Below are positions 26,701-33,628 of a stretch of DNA of 64,000 nt, one piece after another (positions within the stretch are counted from its first letter, which is position 1; each line of letters opens with the position of its first letter). The position numbers and the translations under genes were made by a program. The notes under the pieces were generated by a model. The model saw only the letters and a program-made list of their open reading frames with translations. It was not told the DNA's origin and ran no database searches. The stretch is taken from assembly GCF_014654205.1 (NCBI RefSeq), contig NZ_BNAW01000015.1, forward strand, positions 62,001-126,000. Direction: 5' to 3'. This DNA is from Amycolatopsis bullii. Lineage in GTDB: Bacteria; Actinomycetota; Actinomycetes; Mycobacteriales; Pseudonocardiaceae.

Positions 26701-26849
26701 CGCGCCTCGCGGAGCAGCTGGGATGCTTCGGACGCGACGCCGCCCATCCAGACGGCGAGGCTGGCGCCGCCGACCATGGTCATCGCGAGGCGGATCTCCT
26801 GCCGGGGCAGCGTGTCCTCGGCGCTTCCGGGTTCCGGTGTCTCAGCCAT
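23703..26849 (-). CDS. Patatin-like phospholipase with DUF3376-type region and C-terminal membrane helices (paralogue 1)
   Basis: 1048 residues, aligned along its length with the next gene. Patatin motifs: MVGGASLAVWMGGVA (about 25-39), GTSAG elbow (76-80), WVTDGGVLLNKP with the catalytic Asp. The middle has YFGGFYKASWRANDWMWGRIDGAGW, nearly the same as in paralogue 2. About residues 865-985 contain several hydrophobic helices (GTIVAAALALIAGLLMGG; LLYLLGLLVVLGLVLAP; AVAWVVFVAVLLLPWVV) and a Pro/Ala-rich tail follows. ATG at 26849 begins just before the catalytic domain. The pair looks like a tandem duplication that diverged. An IS element lies 110 bases upstream, so the promoter region is short. 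Confidence 0.84.
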   Translation of the reverse strand: MAETPEPGSAEDTLPRQEIRLAMTMVGGASLAVWMGGVASEASQLLREARGSVAPGSYRKLTRLLRADVSVDVLTGTSAGGINAACLGLAEAYDSSPEVLRDTWIETGSLDKLIRDPAEPEPRSLFDGDRVLLDGVRCALDRIKGNSAGPAAGTPDLTVLLTGTMVDGESARYRDALGNLVRDTDHRLLFRFHGEQWGSGKVLGPLALAARSTASYPGAFELSRVPIGTGQADDRHPDMKPYTKLARSHWVTDGGVLLNKPLRPALAEIFARPAASDVRRLLLYVVPTGEREAEAKSCDAGDFPMLTNTMGKVVTAVMSQSISAELEELSRHNASVLLTRDTRVVLAGLGLRGGAESLIDKQLFRAYLERRTAEDAEELAELAACRYARSRTDSPELQWSTGMSATLRGKAAEGLARKIALGPPRTRMPVEALLPYRTSALNDAVATGLQLINAAFLLGPDAADAAVLNEARSKLHEARKDAARKQKLDEWVSEQPEPGTTLEAWVGKLAEGWATAVDTKGLVGAWSAVVQALRATAPALRRRVDARPDENDVVKTLRDWLALESDDEVVQARLLALHVAGRGLLAEAPAVDQRADLVQVSADLRTLLDMDRRRAWEKLTGMQANYFGGFYKASWRANDWMWGRIDGAGWLMQVLLDPVRLRNLAVLAGQDAFRGQVQKTFTETGWCPPREADNLSTADVAELTAQLGEELGFLGLDAQLRPIAYAAEVPESMPVTALVLARARQLEIARTELPVVWRHAREDVVEAKASDKKSKAFRAMATPDPETGDGVFPLDSDDRTQRVFQTCRVSAERISDERGTPLLVKTVIKLAAAGVNAAAATVPPSTPKAGKSIVTAVRATARSTWRITKGAMALRTPGTIVAAALALIAGLLMGGNGNAIVGLIGLPVLAGGVVFFVVNVLLMAKKSPLVLLYLLGLLVVLGLVLAPFLPVLAEPFFGWLRSVVDGWRRGDRAVAWVVFVAVLLLPWVVPPLAALWRHIRPGDRPAALEAPAETGESAKTAPAVVLTAPASVTLPDTGPAAPAHERSS

Positions 26850-26965
26850 GGGCTTCCCCCGCCCGTCGTCGGTCCTGCCGGAGAGTAGAGGCGAGACGCA
26901 CGCAGCCGGATACGTCCGCAGGTACGGTCGATCGGGTGGACTTGTTCGCCCTCTTGGTCGCCTAG

Positions 26966-27896
26966 GGCGTGTCCTGTAAGCGGTTGAGCTGGCCCTCTGG
27001 TACTTGTGCCCGGTGGTTGGTCGCGGTGAGCTGACGGACAAGGCATGGGCGGTAATCGAGCCGCTGTTGCCACCGGTGCAGGGTGATGGCCGGCGGTGGC
27101 GTGATCACCGCCAAGTCATCAACGCGATCTTGTGGAAGCTGCGCACCGGTGCTCCGTGGCGTGACCTGCCCGAACGGTACGGGCCGTGGAAGACCGCGCA
27201 TGAGCGGCTGCGGTTGTGGACCAAGGACGGTACCTGGGAGAAGATCCTCGACCGGGTGATCGTCAAAGACGACGCCGTCGGCGACCTGGAATGGATCATC
27301 TCGGTCGACTCCAGCGTGGTCCGAGCGCATCAGCACTCGGCTGGTGCCCGGAAAAAGGGGGATGCAGCGACGGAGTCGAAGCCCTCGCCTGCGACGGGGA
27401 AGGGCTCGGCCGGTCCCGTGGCGGGCTGAGTACCAAGATCCACCTGGCCGTGGATGGGCGGGGTCTGCCGATGCGGTTTCTGCTCACGCCGGGTCAGGCG
27501 GGCGACAATCCGCAGTTGCTGCCGCTGCTGGACGGCATCAGCGTCGCCCGCCCTGGACCTGGCCGGCCCCGCTGCCGGCCGGAGACGGTGATCGCGGACA
27601 AGGCGTACTCGCATCCCTCGACCCGCCAGGCGATGCGCGACCGGCAGATCACCTTCGTCAGCCCGGAGCGCGATGACCAGATCGCCCGCCGCGTCGCCAA
27701 AGGCTCCCACGGCGGGCGACCACCGGCGTTTGATGCCGAGGTCTATAAGCAGCGCAACGTGGTCGAACGCTGCTTCAACCGCCTCAAGCAGTTCCGCGAC
27801 CTGGCCACCCGCTACGCCAAACGCGCCGCCTACTACCAAGCCGAACTCACCATCGCCGCAATCGTCCTCTGGCTCCGATGACTTACAGGACAGCTC
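26966..27896 (+). mobile_element. IS5-family insertion sequence
   Basis: A 931-bp element with imperfect terminal inverted repeats; the outer 19 bases at each end (26962-26980 and 27882-27900, including the target bases) match at 16 positions and share TGTCCTGTAAG. It is flanked by direct CTAG copies (26962-26965 and 27897-27900), fitting the YTAR target preference of the IS5 family. It carries one transposase split over two frames. Both ends and both frames look intact, so it may be active. Confidence 0.88.
27004..27881 (+). CDS. IS5-type DDE transposase made by -1 frameshift
   Basis: The N-terminal frame (27004-27429) encodes LTDKAWAVIEPLLPP, WRDHRQVINAILWKLRTGAPWRDLPERYGPW and ISVDSSVVRAHQH with the first catalytic Asp. 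The C-terminal frame (open from 27216 to 27881) encodes LGRSRGGLSTKIHLAVDG, VIADKAYSHP with the second Asp, and RNVVERCFNRLKQFR with the catalytic Glu. Frames meet at A_AAG_GGG (27354-27360), a canonical -1 slippery heptamer; slipping there gives about 292 residues. The product should cut and rejoin the element ends. The initiation codon is uncertain (27004 or the GTG at 27010). Confidence 0.88.
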
Positions 27897-27900
27897 CTAG

Positions 27901-28258
27901 GCGTCAGTTCAGAATGAGTTTGCGGAGGCAGATCACGAAGCAGGCGAGGCTGAGGATGGCTGGTGGACGTCGGCTCGTCGTTGGGTGCGGATGCGCAGGC
28001 GGCGGAAGTTTCGAGCCAGGCGAAGGTGCGTTCGACCGGCCAGCGGATGGTGCCCAGGCCGGAGCCGTGCTCGACGCCGCGGTGGGCGATGAGCGAGGTG
28101 ATGCGCGGACCAGGCGGCGGCCACGTGCCATTCAGTCAGCCGCCGCCAGCAGGTGACCCCGGAGGCACCGAACAACGCCGTCCGCAGACGGTTCCAGCCG
28201 ATTCTGGAAACTCTGCAGTCAGGCAAAGACGACACGCCGACTCATTCTGAACTGCCCT
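27901..28258 (-). mobile_element. Internally deleted relict of a second IS5-like element
   Basis: A 15-bp perfect inverted repeat, CAGTTCAGAATGAGT at 27905-27919 and its reverse complement at 28240-28254, brackets about 350 bases. On the minus strand the interior reads first as an N-terminal transposase piece (GVTCWRRLTEWHVAAAW, near 28130-28180) and then, in another frame, as the C-terminal piece (HGSGLGTIRWPVERTFAWLETS, LRIRTQRRADVH), with the catalytic middle missing. It abuts the intact IS on one side and the DUF445 stop codon on the other. It cannot encode a transposase but, with both ends kept, could be moved in trans. Confidence 0.8.
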
Positions 28259-29494
28259 CTAAGCCGCCAGGTGCTCCAGGAGCAGCACCTGCGCCTCACC
28301 GACCATGAACCCCAGCACCGCCCCCGTCGCGATCAGAATCCACTCGTCCTGCTCGAAAGCCGGCCGCAGCAATCGCTCGAACTCCTTCGGTGACAGCTGC
28401 TTCATCTTCGACACCAGCACGTTCCGGATGTCCATCGCGTCCGTCGCGTAGTCCTCGATGTACCGCATCGTCTCCGGCAGGCGCGCCATGATCTGCGACG
28501 CGATCGTCAGCTTCATGTCCTGGTACTTGCGGCTGCCGACGGCGAACACCAGCAGCGGCCTCGCGACGCTGCCCAGCTCCCGGTCGAGCTGCCGCTGGAT
28601 CAGGGCCAGCACCCGGTCCGCCAGCGGCCCGTGCAGGATCGCCTCGATGACGTTGTGCGGGGTGATGATCTCCTTCGCGATCAACGACCCGTACGCCTCC
28701 GCAACCTCCGCGCGCCGCTTCAGGAACAGGCCCTGCCACTGCACTCCGAAATACCGGCGGGGCTCGATCGGGTAGAAGATCATCCGTAGCGCCAGCCAGT
28801 CGGTGAACCAGCCGGTGAACAGGCCGAACACCGGCATGATCGGCGGGAACTTGAACAGCACCCACGCCACCATCTGCACGACACCGATCGCGCCGCCGAA
28901 CACCAGGCCCGACCGGGCGATGAACTTGAACTCCCGCGCGCCCGCTTCCTGGAAGATGCGGTTCAGCAGCCGCTTGTCCTTGACCAGGCTGGTGACCACC
29001 ATGCCCTTGAGGTCGAAGACGCTGTCCACATCGGACTTGATCAGGTCGAGCACCGCCGCGACCATCCGCGGCGACTCGTGCTGGACGCGCTCGATCACCA
29101 GCCGCTGCACCCGGACCGGCAGGGACTCCCAGAGCCCCGGCTGGTAGTGCCCGGCCACCTCGCGGACGATGTCCTCGACGCCCGCCAGCAGCGGCTTCTC
29201 GATCTCCTTCGCGATCCGCCCGGCGTCCAGCCGCGCCACGACCTCGGCCGGCTTGATCAGCTGCTCGGTCATCGTGTCGCAGGCGATGCTCGCCATCCGG
29301 GCGGCACGCTTCGGCACGATGCCCTGCCAGCCCAGGAACGGCTTGACGCCGATGAACTCCACCGGCTGGAACATCATCCGGATCGCGACGAGCTTCGTGC
29401 CGTAGCCGATCAGCGCCGCGACGACCGGGATCGAGACGTAGAGGGGCCAGTGCCGGGCGAAGTCGGCGACGATCCCGCCGAAGAAGGCCCCCAT
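28259..29494 (-). CDS. DUF445 family membrane protein
   Basis: 411 residues. N-terminal membrane helix (about 16-36) followed by the duplicated DUF445 motif: YGTKLVAIRMMFQPVEFIGVKPFLGWQGIVPKRA near the N-terminus and FTDWLALRMIFYPIEPRRYFGVQWQGLFLKRR near residue 230. A third hydrophobic helix is at the C-terminus (about 385-405). Function unknown; proteins of this family are predicted to shape or scaffold membranes. Forms an operon with the Abi-alpha gene (4-base gap). Its stop codon directly borders the IS relict, so a downstream end may have been replaced. Confidence 0.85.
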   Translation of the reverse strand: MGAFFGGIVADFARHWPLYVSIPVVAALIGYGTKLVAIRMMFQPVEFIGVKPFLGWQGIVPKRAARMASIACDTMTEQLIKPAEVVARLDAGRIAKEIEKPLLAGVEDIVREVAGHYQPGLWESLPVRVQRLVIERVQHESPRMVAAVLDLIKSDVDSVFDLKGMVVTSLVKDKRLLNRIFQEAGAREFKFIARSGLVFGGAIGVVQMVAWVLFKFPPIMPVFGLFTGWFTDWLALRMIFYPIEPRRYFGVQWQGLFLKRRAEVAEAYGSLIAKEIITPHNVIEAILHGPLADRVLALIQRQLDRELGSVARPLLVFAVGSRKYQDMKLTIASQIMARLPETMRYIEDYATDAMDIRNVLVSKMKQLSPKEFERLLRPAFEQDEWILIATGAVLGFMVGEAQVLLLEHLAA

Positions 29495-29498
29495 CGCG

Positions 29499-30290
29499 CT
29501 AACCCAGGCTCGGGTCGCAGGCCTGCCAGAACTGCGCGCCGAGGCGCGAGACGTGGATCGTGCGCCGGACGAACTTCGCGCGCCGGACGTGCTTCTCGGC
29601 CTCGCGCACCGTCTCGTCGGTCAGCAGGATCTCGTACTGCGTCTCCAGCGAGGGCACCTCTTCGTCGAGGTCGACCAGGCCGAGCCCGATCAGCCTGGTG
29701 ACGTAGCCGGGCACCTGGTCGGGCAGCGACACCCCGGCGGCCTTGCCGACCGTCGAGGCGTTGCGCAGCACGACCCGGCCGTTGCCGCCGAGGCCGGTGC
29801 GCTCGACGACGTCGACGGCGGGGAACGGCGAGCCGTCGGACAGCGCGGACAGGATCCGCGCCTCGTCGGGCGTCAGCTGGCGCAGGATGATCGCGTAGAA
29901 GTACTCGCGGGCGCGTTCGCGGCCGAAGCCGACGGAGTGGTTGAGCAGCTCGGCCATCGCCGCGCGCAGCGGCTCGGCGCGGTTGTCGCGCACCGGCACG
30001 ACGGTGACGGCGGCTTCGACCTTGCCGGGCACCGCGGGGCGGTTCATCGCCGACGCCGCGGTGAGCGCCGCGTGGTACGGGTCGTCGACCTCGTCGAGCC
30101 GTCGGCGCAGCTCGGTCAGCAGCTGGCGCTCCACCTGCCGGACGCCGCGTTCGGCGGTCTCGACACCGGGCAGCTTGCGGCCGATGGCGAAGCCGGTGCG
30201 CGCGGCCCAGCCCGCCAGCTGACCGGCGCGGCGGGCCAGGTCGGCCACGTCGTCGGCGGCACCCCGGCCGTTCGGTCGCTCTGCGTTCAC
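29499..30290 (-). CDS. Abi-alpha (DUF4393) family protein
   Basis: 263 residues. Central segment LRAAMAELLNHSVGFGRERAREYFYAIILRQLTPDEARILSALSDG and the C-terminal TRLIGLGLVDLDEE plus YEILLTDETVREAE match the Abi-alpha/DUF4393 group as I remember it, some members of which are linked to abortive phage infection. In actinobacteria it often sits next to DUF445, as here, so a housekeeping envelope role is as likely as defence. No membrane helix or signal is visible. Confidence 0.65.
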   Translation of the reverse strand: MNAERPNGRGAADDVADLARRAGQLAGWAARTGFAIGRKLPGVETAERGVRQVERQLLTELRRRLDEVDDPYHAALTAASAMNRPAVPGKVEAAVTVVPVRDNRAEPLRAAMAELLNHSVGFGRERAREYFYAIILRQLTPDEARILSALSDGSPFPAVDVVERTGLGGNGRVVLRNASTVGKAAGVSLPDQVPGYVTRLIGLGLVDLDEEVPSLETQYEILLTDETVREAEKHVRRAKFVRRTIHVSRLGAQFWQACDPSLG

Positions 30291-30360
30291 CGGCGGACTC
30301 CCCTCTGCTTACGCGAGGCTGATGCTACCTGCGGGTAGGCCGAATGGAGGTGTGACTTGC

Positions 30361-31197
30361 GTGTTGGATGGGCGCATGAGTCCGACGCGCTGGGGCCCGC
30401 CGATCGACGTCCTCCCGTACTTCTCGAAGGAAGAACAGGCGCTGATGACGCTGCTCGGCGCGCTCACCGACGAGGACTGGACGCGGCCGACGATGTGCGC
30501 GGGCTGGACGGTCAAGGACGTCGCCGCCCACCTGCTGGGCGACAAGGTCGGGCGGCTGTCCCACGGCCGCGACGGCCACGCCTCCGATGGCCCCCGGCCG
30601 GGTGAGGCGTTCCCGCGGTTCATCGACCGGATCAACGAGGAGTGGGTCGTCGCGTGCCGCCGGCTCTCGACGGACGTCCTGCTCACGATGATGTACGAGT
30701 TCATGGGCCAGACGACCGAGTACTGGGCGCAGCTGGACCTCGACGTCCCCGGCATCCCGGTGAGCTGGGCCGGCGACGAGCCCGCGCCGCGCTGGCTGGA
30801 CGCCGCCCGCGACTATTCGGAGTTCTGGGTCCACCACGTGCAGATCCGCGAGGCCTTGGAGCACACGCCGCTGGAGGCGGAGTACGCCGAGCCGATCGCC
30901 GACACGTTCGTGCGAGCACTGCCATACACCCTGCGTGACGTCGACGCCCGCGTCGGCAAGCAGGTCGGCTACACGGTCACCGGCCAGGGCAAGTGGTACG
31001 CCCGTCGCGAGCGTGACGGCTGGGTGCTGGATCGCGGCGCGCCGCCGTCGCGCACCCCGTTGGCCACCGTGACGACGGACCTGGACACGTTCTGGCGGCT
31101 CTGCACGCGCAACGCGGCGGACCTCGGCCGGGTGCGCACGACCGGCGACGAAAACGTTTGCGCCCAGGTCCTGACGATGACGTCGATCATCGTCTGA
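30361..31197 (+). CDS. Maleylpyruvate isomerase N-terminal (MDMPI/DinB-like) domain protein
   Basis: 278 residues (GTG at 30361, GGAGG 10 bases upstream; ATG at 30376 is an alternative). The helical-bundle domain has LGALTDEDWTRPTMCAGWTVKDVAAHLLGD with the metal-ligand His, and FWVHHVQIREAL with the second His pair. C-terminal SCP2-like domain (about 190-278; VGYTVTGQGKWYARRERDGW). Members are mycothiol-dependent isomerases or transferases; the substrate is unknown here. Ends at a strong palindromic terminator. Confidence 0.8.
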   Translation: MLDGRMSPTRWGPPIDVLPYFSKEEQALMTLLGALTDEDWTRPTMCAGWTVKDVAAHLLGDKVGRLSHGRDGHASDGPRPGEAFPRFIDRINEEWVVACRRLSTDVLLTMMYEFMGQTTEYWAQLDLDVPGIPVSWAGDEPAPRWLDAARDYSEFWVHHVQIREALEHTPLEAEYAEPIADTFVRALPYTLRDVDARVGKQVGYTVTGQGKWYARRERDGWVLDRGAPPSRTPLATVTTDLDTFWRLCTRNAADLGRVRTTGDENVCAQVLTMTSIIV

Positions 31198-31198
31198 G

Positions 31199-31222
31199 GG
31201 GCACTTTCACGTGAAAGTGCCC
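31199..31222. terminator. 24-bp perfect palindrome between convergent genes
   Basis: GGGCACTTTCAC (31199-31210) is followed directly by its exact reverse complement GTGAAAGTGCCC (31211-31222). It starts two bases after the MDMPI stop and ends ten bases before the stop of the convergent LapA-like gene, so it fits a bidirectional terminator. The core CACTTT...AAAGTG recalls the palindrome inside the SARP gene. Confidence 0.7.
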
Positions 31223-31232
31223 TCAGGGGGAC

Positions 31233-31676
31233 CTAGCGGCGGCGTGCCTGCTTCCGCAGCTGCAGGATCCGGGCCCCGCCGATCAGCGCGACCAGCGCCG
31301 CGCCGCCGATCGCCGAGAACAGCATGGCGATGGCCAGCGGCAGGTTGCCTTCGGCGCCGAAGAAGTGCACGGTCACCGAGTCCAGGTTCTGCAGGATGAA
31401 GATCAACAGCACGATCAGCACGACCAGGCCGGCGATGACCGCGACCCAGGTGCCGCTGATCCGCGTCGGCCGCGCCCTCTTGGCCGTGGCGGGCCTGCCG
31501 GGTGCCGGGCGCACCGGCGTGACCTCCTCGGCGCCGGGCCGGACGTCGCCCGCCCGCAGTTCGGCGGGTTCCAGGGCGCCCTCGGGCACCTCGGGGCCAC
31601 CCGGCTCGTGGTGGCCGCTTCCGGGTAGGCCGGGACCGGTGGGGCGGTCGGCCGCGCCCCCGCGCGCGTGCGTCAT
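31233..31676 (-). CDS. LapA-domain (DUF1049) membrane protein
   Basis: 147 residues. Long Pro/Gly-rich N-terminus, then GTWVAVIAGLVVLIVLLIFILQNLDSVTVHFFGAEGNLPLAIAMLFSAIGGAAL, the two-helix LapA/DUF1049 signature with the QN-x(4)-V-x-FF loop, and a basic end LRKQARRR. In enterobacteria LapA-type proteins take part in lipopolysaccharide assembly; in actinobacteria the role is unknown. Start at the ATG 31676, which avoids a further poorly conserved extension. Confidence 0.82.
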   Translation of the reverse strand: MTHARGGAADRPTGPGLPGSGHHEPGGPEVPEGALEPAELRAGDVRPGAEEVTPVRPAPGRPATAKRARPTRISGTWVAVIAGLVVLIVLLIFILQNLDSVTVHFFGAEGNLPLAIAMLFSAIGGAALVALIGGARILQLRKQARRR

Positions 31677-31722
31677 GTACCCAGTGTCCGTCCGCTGCGC
31701 GGGGAGCGCCGTCTCAAACCCC

Positions 31723-32862
31723 CTAACGGGCGAAACCGTCGACCTCGCGCAGGACGCGCAGCGTGTTCCGCCCGGCCAGTTTCGCGCAGTCGTCCTCACT
31801 CCACCCGCGCTCGAGCAGTGCGGCGAACAACACCGGGTACTTGGACGTGTCCTCCAGCCCCTCCGGCAGCGAGCCGACGCCGTCGTAGTCGCCGCCGAGG
31901 CCGATGTGGTCGATGCCGGCGACCTCGCGCGCGTGCTCGACGTGCGCGACGACGTCCTCGACCGTGGCGAGCGGCTTCGGCGGGCCGTCCCACTGCTTGA
32001 CGAACTCGCCGCGCAGGCTCAGGTTGCGGTACTCGAGCCCGGCTTCGGCCATCGCGGCCTCGAGCCGTTCGTTCCAGGCGGCCACCTTCGGCGAGACGAA
32101 CGCGGGCACGAAGGTGATCATGGCGACGCCGCCGTTGCCGGGCAGCTTCGCCAGGACGTCGTCGGGGATGTTGCGGGGGTGGTCGTTCACCGCGGTGCAG
32201 GAGGAGTGGCTGAAGATCACCGGCACCGAGCTGACCTCGATCGCCGCCCGCATCGTCGACGGCGCGACGTGCGAGAGGTCGACCATCATCCCGATCTTGT
32301 TCATCTCGCGCACGATGTCGCGGCCGAACTCGGTGAGCCCGCCATGGGCCGGCTCGTCGGTGCCGGAGTCGGCCCAGGTGGTGTTGAAGTTGTGCGTCAG
32401 CGTCATGTAGCGGACGCCGAGGCGCCGCAGGATCCGCAGCACGCCGATCGATTCGGCGATGCTGTGCCCGCCCTCGGCCCCGAGCAGCGACGCGATCCGG
32501 CCGTCTCCGAAGGCGGCCTCGGCCTCGTCCGCGGTGGTGACCAGCCGCAACCGGTCGGGATAGCGCTCGACCAGCTGGTGGACGACCTCCACCTGTTCCA
32601 GGACGGCGGTCACGGCACTGTGGCCCTCGAACTCGCAGGGCACGTACACCGACCAGAACTGCAGGCCGAGCTTGCCGTCGGCGAGCTTCGGGAAGTCGGT
32701 GTGCAGGGCGGGCTGCCGCACGGTCAGGTCGAGGGACGCGGCCGCCTCCACCGGGTTCGGGCCACCGTGCTGCCGCAGCTCCCACGGCAGGTCGTTGTGC
32801 CCGTCGGCAAGGATGACGGCGTCCAGCAGTTTGGTAGCACGCTGTAGTGCCTCGTTGGTCAT
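31723..32862 (-). CDS. Membrane dipeptidase (peptidase M19)
   Basis: 379 residues, amidohydrolase-type TIM barrel. Zinc ligands: ILADGHNDLPW (His-x-Asp), the bridging Glu in LLGAEGGHSI, His in VDLSHVAP, His in VIFSHSSC. IDHIGLGGDYDGVGSLPEGLED holds the final Asp. It hydrolyses dipeptides, often with D-residues, and might act on cell-wall turnover products. No signal peptide or lipobox with the ATG at 32862, so cytoplasmic here despite the family name. Confidence 0.9.
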   Translation of the reverse strand: MTNEALQRATKLLDAVILADGHNDLPWELRQHGGPNPVEAAASLDLTVRQPALHTDFPKLADGKLGLQFWSVYVPCEFEGHSAVTAVLEQVEVVHQLVERYPDRLRLVTTADEAEAAFGDGRIASLLGAEGGHSIAESIGVLRILRRLGVRYMTLTHNFNTTWADSGTDEPAHGGLTEFGRDIVREMNKIGMMVDLSHVAPSTMRAAIEVSSVPVIFSHSSCTAVNDHPRNIPDDVLAKLPGNGGVAMITFVPAFVSPKVAAWNERLEAAMAEAGLEYRNLSLRGEFVKQWDGPPKPLATVEDVVAHVEHAREVAGIDHIGLGGDYDGVGSLPEGLEDTSKYPVLFAALLERGWSEDDCAKLAGRNTLRVLREVDGFAR

Positions 32863-32962
32863 CGCCCGATCGTAGGGACGCGCGGTACACGGTTCGTACA
32901 AACGGGCTGACATCTTCTCCGGAAGAAATAATCCGGCGAGGTGTGGCGGTAAACTCCGACCT

Positions 32963-33409
32963 GTGGACACCGACGACGACGAGATCGTCACCTGGTGGGG
33001 CCTGGTTATCGAGGGTTACCTGGCCACCCAGGACAGGCTGATGGGCGAGATCGCCGACCGCTTCGGGCTCGCGCCCCCGTCGTTCGACATCCTGCTGCGG
33101 CTCGTCCGCTCGCCGGACCACCGGATGCCGATGACCCGCCTGGCCACCGAGGCGGCGCTGTCCAGCGGCGGCTTCACCAAGGTGGCGGACCGGCTGGTGG
33201 CGGCCGACCTGATCTGCCGGATCCCCAGCCCCGACGACCGGCGCGTCACGTTCGCTTCGCTGACCGAGCACGGCCTGGACGTGGCGAACAAGGCCCGCGC
33301 GGCGGCGGCGGACATCCTGCGCCGGATCGTGCTGACGCCGCTGGGCGACGACGCTCCGGCACTGGCGGAAGCGATGCGGACACTGCGCGCGTTCAACGCC
33401 GACCGTTGA
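32963..33409 (+). CDS. MarR-family transcriptional regulator
   Basis: 148 residues. Winged-HTH: SFDILLRLVRSPDHRMPMTRLATEAALSSGGFTKVADRLVAADLICRIPSPDDRRVTFASLTEHG, with the DxR wing. GTG start; the family length is normal. The gene is divergent from the dipeptidase and followed by a decayed VOC-type fragment that may be its former target gene. Confidence 0.85.
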   Translation: MDTDDDEIVTWWGLVIEGYLATQDRLMGEIADRFGLAPPSFDILLRLVRSPDHRMPMTRLATEAALSSGGFTKVADRLVAADLICRIPSPDDRRVTFASLTEHGLDVANKARAAAADILRRIVLTPLGDDAPALAEAMRTLRAFNADR

Positions 33410-33429
33410 AAAAGTCGAGGTCACGCCCG

Positions 33430-33567
33430 ATGCCCGTGGCGGCGCACCATGAAAGCCATGTTGACCGAATCGACCATCACGACCATGCGCAGCTGGGCAA
33501 CGAGCGCGCGGCCTGGTTCACCGATTCCGGGGGCAACGTGCTCTGCCTGCACGAGGTCATGGGCTGA
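33430..33567 (+). pseudogene. Remnant of a VOC/glyoxalase-family gene
   Basis: The frame 33430-33567 ends with NERAAWFTDSGGNVLCLHE, the typical last strand and helix of VOC-fold proteins (AWFxDPxGNxLxL). In the next frame, from the ATG at 33449, MKAMLTESTITT resembles the first strand of the same family. The 90-100 residues between are missing. An internal deletion of a VOC gene explains both. Short length makes chance similarity possible. Confidence 0.5.
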
Positions 33568-33628
33568 CCACCCTGGGGGCGCGGGGGTGCCGCCGGTCGA
33601 CGGCAGGCACCCCCGCGTTCGGCCCGGC

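Noticed and set aside
20731..26849. CBASS defence system with CapV-type patatin
   Set aside because: No nucleotide cyclase, E1/E2 or HORMA gene is near; the proteins are far larger than CapV.
26962..28260. Composite transposon made of both elements
   Set aside because: The ends of the two elements differ and no cargo gene lies between them; they are adjacent independent insertions.
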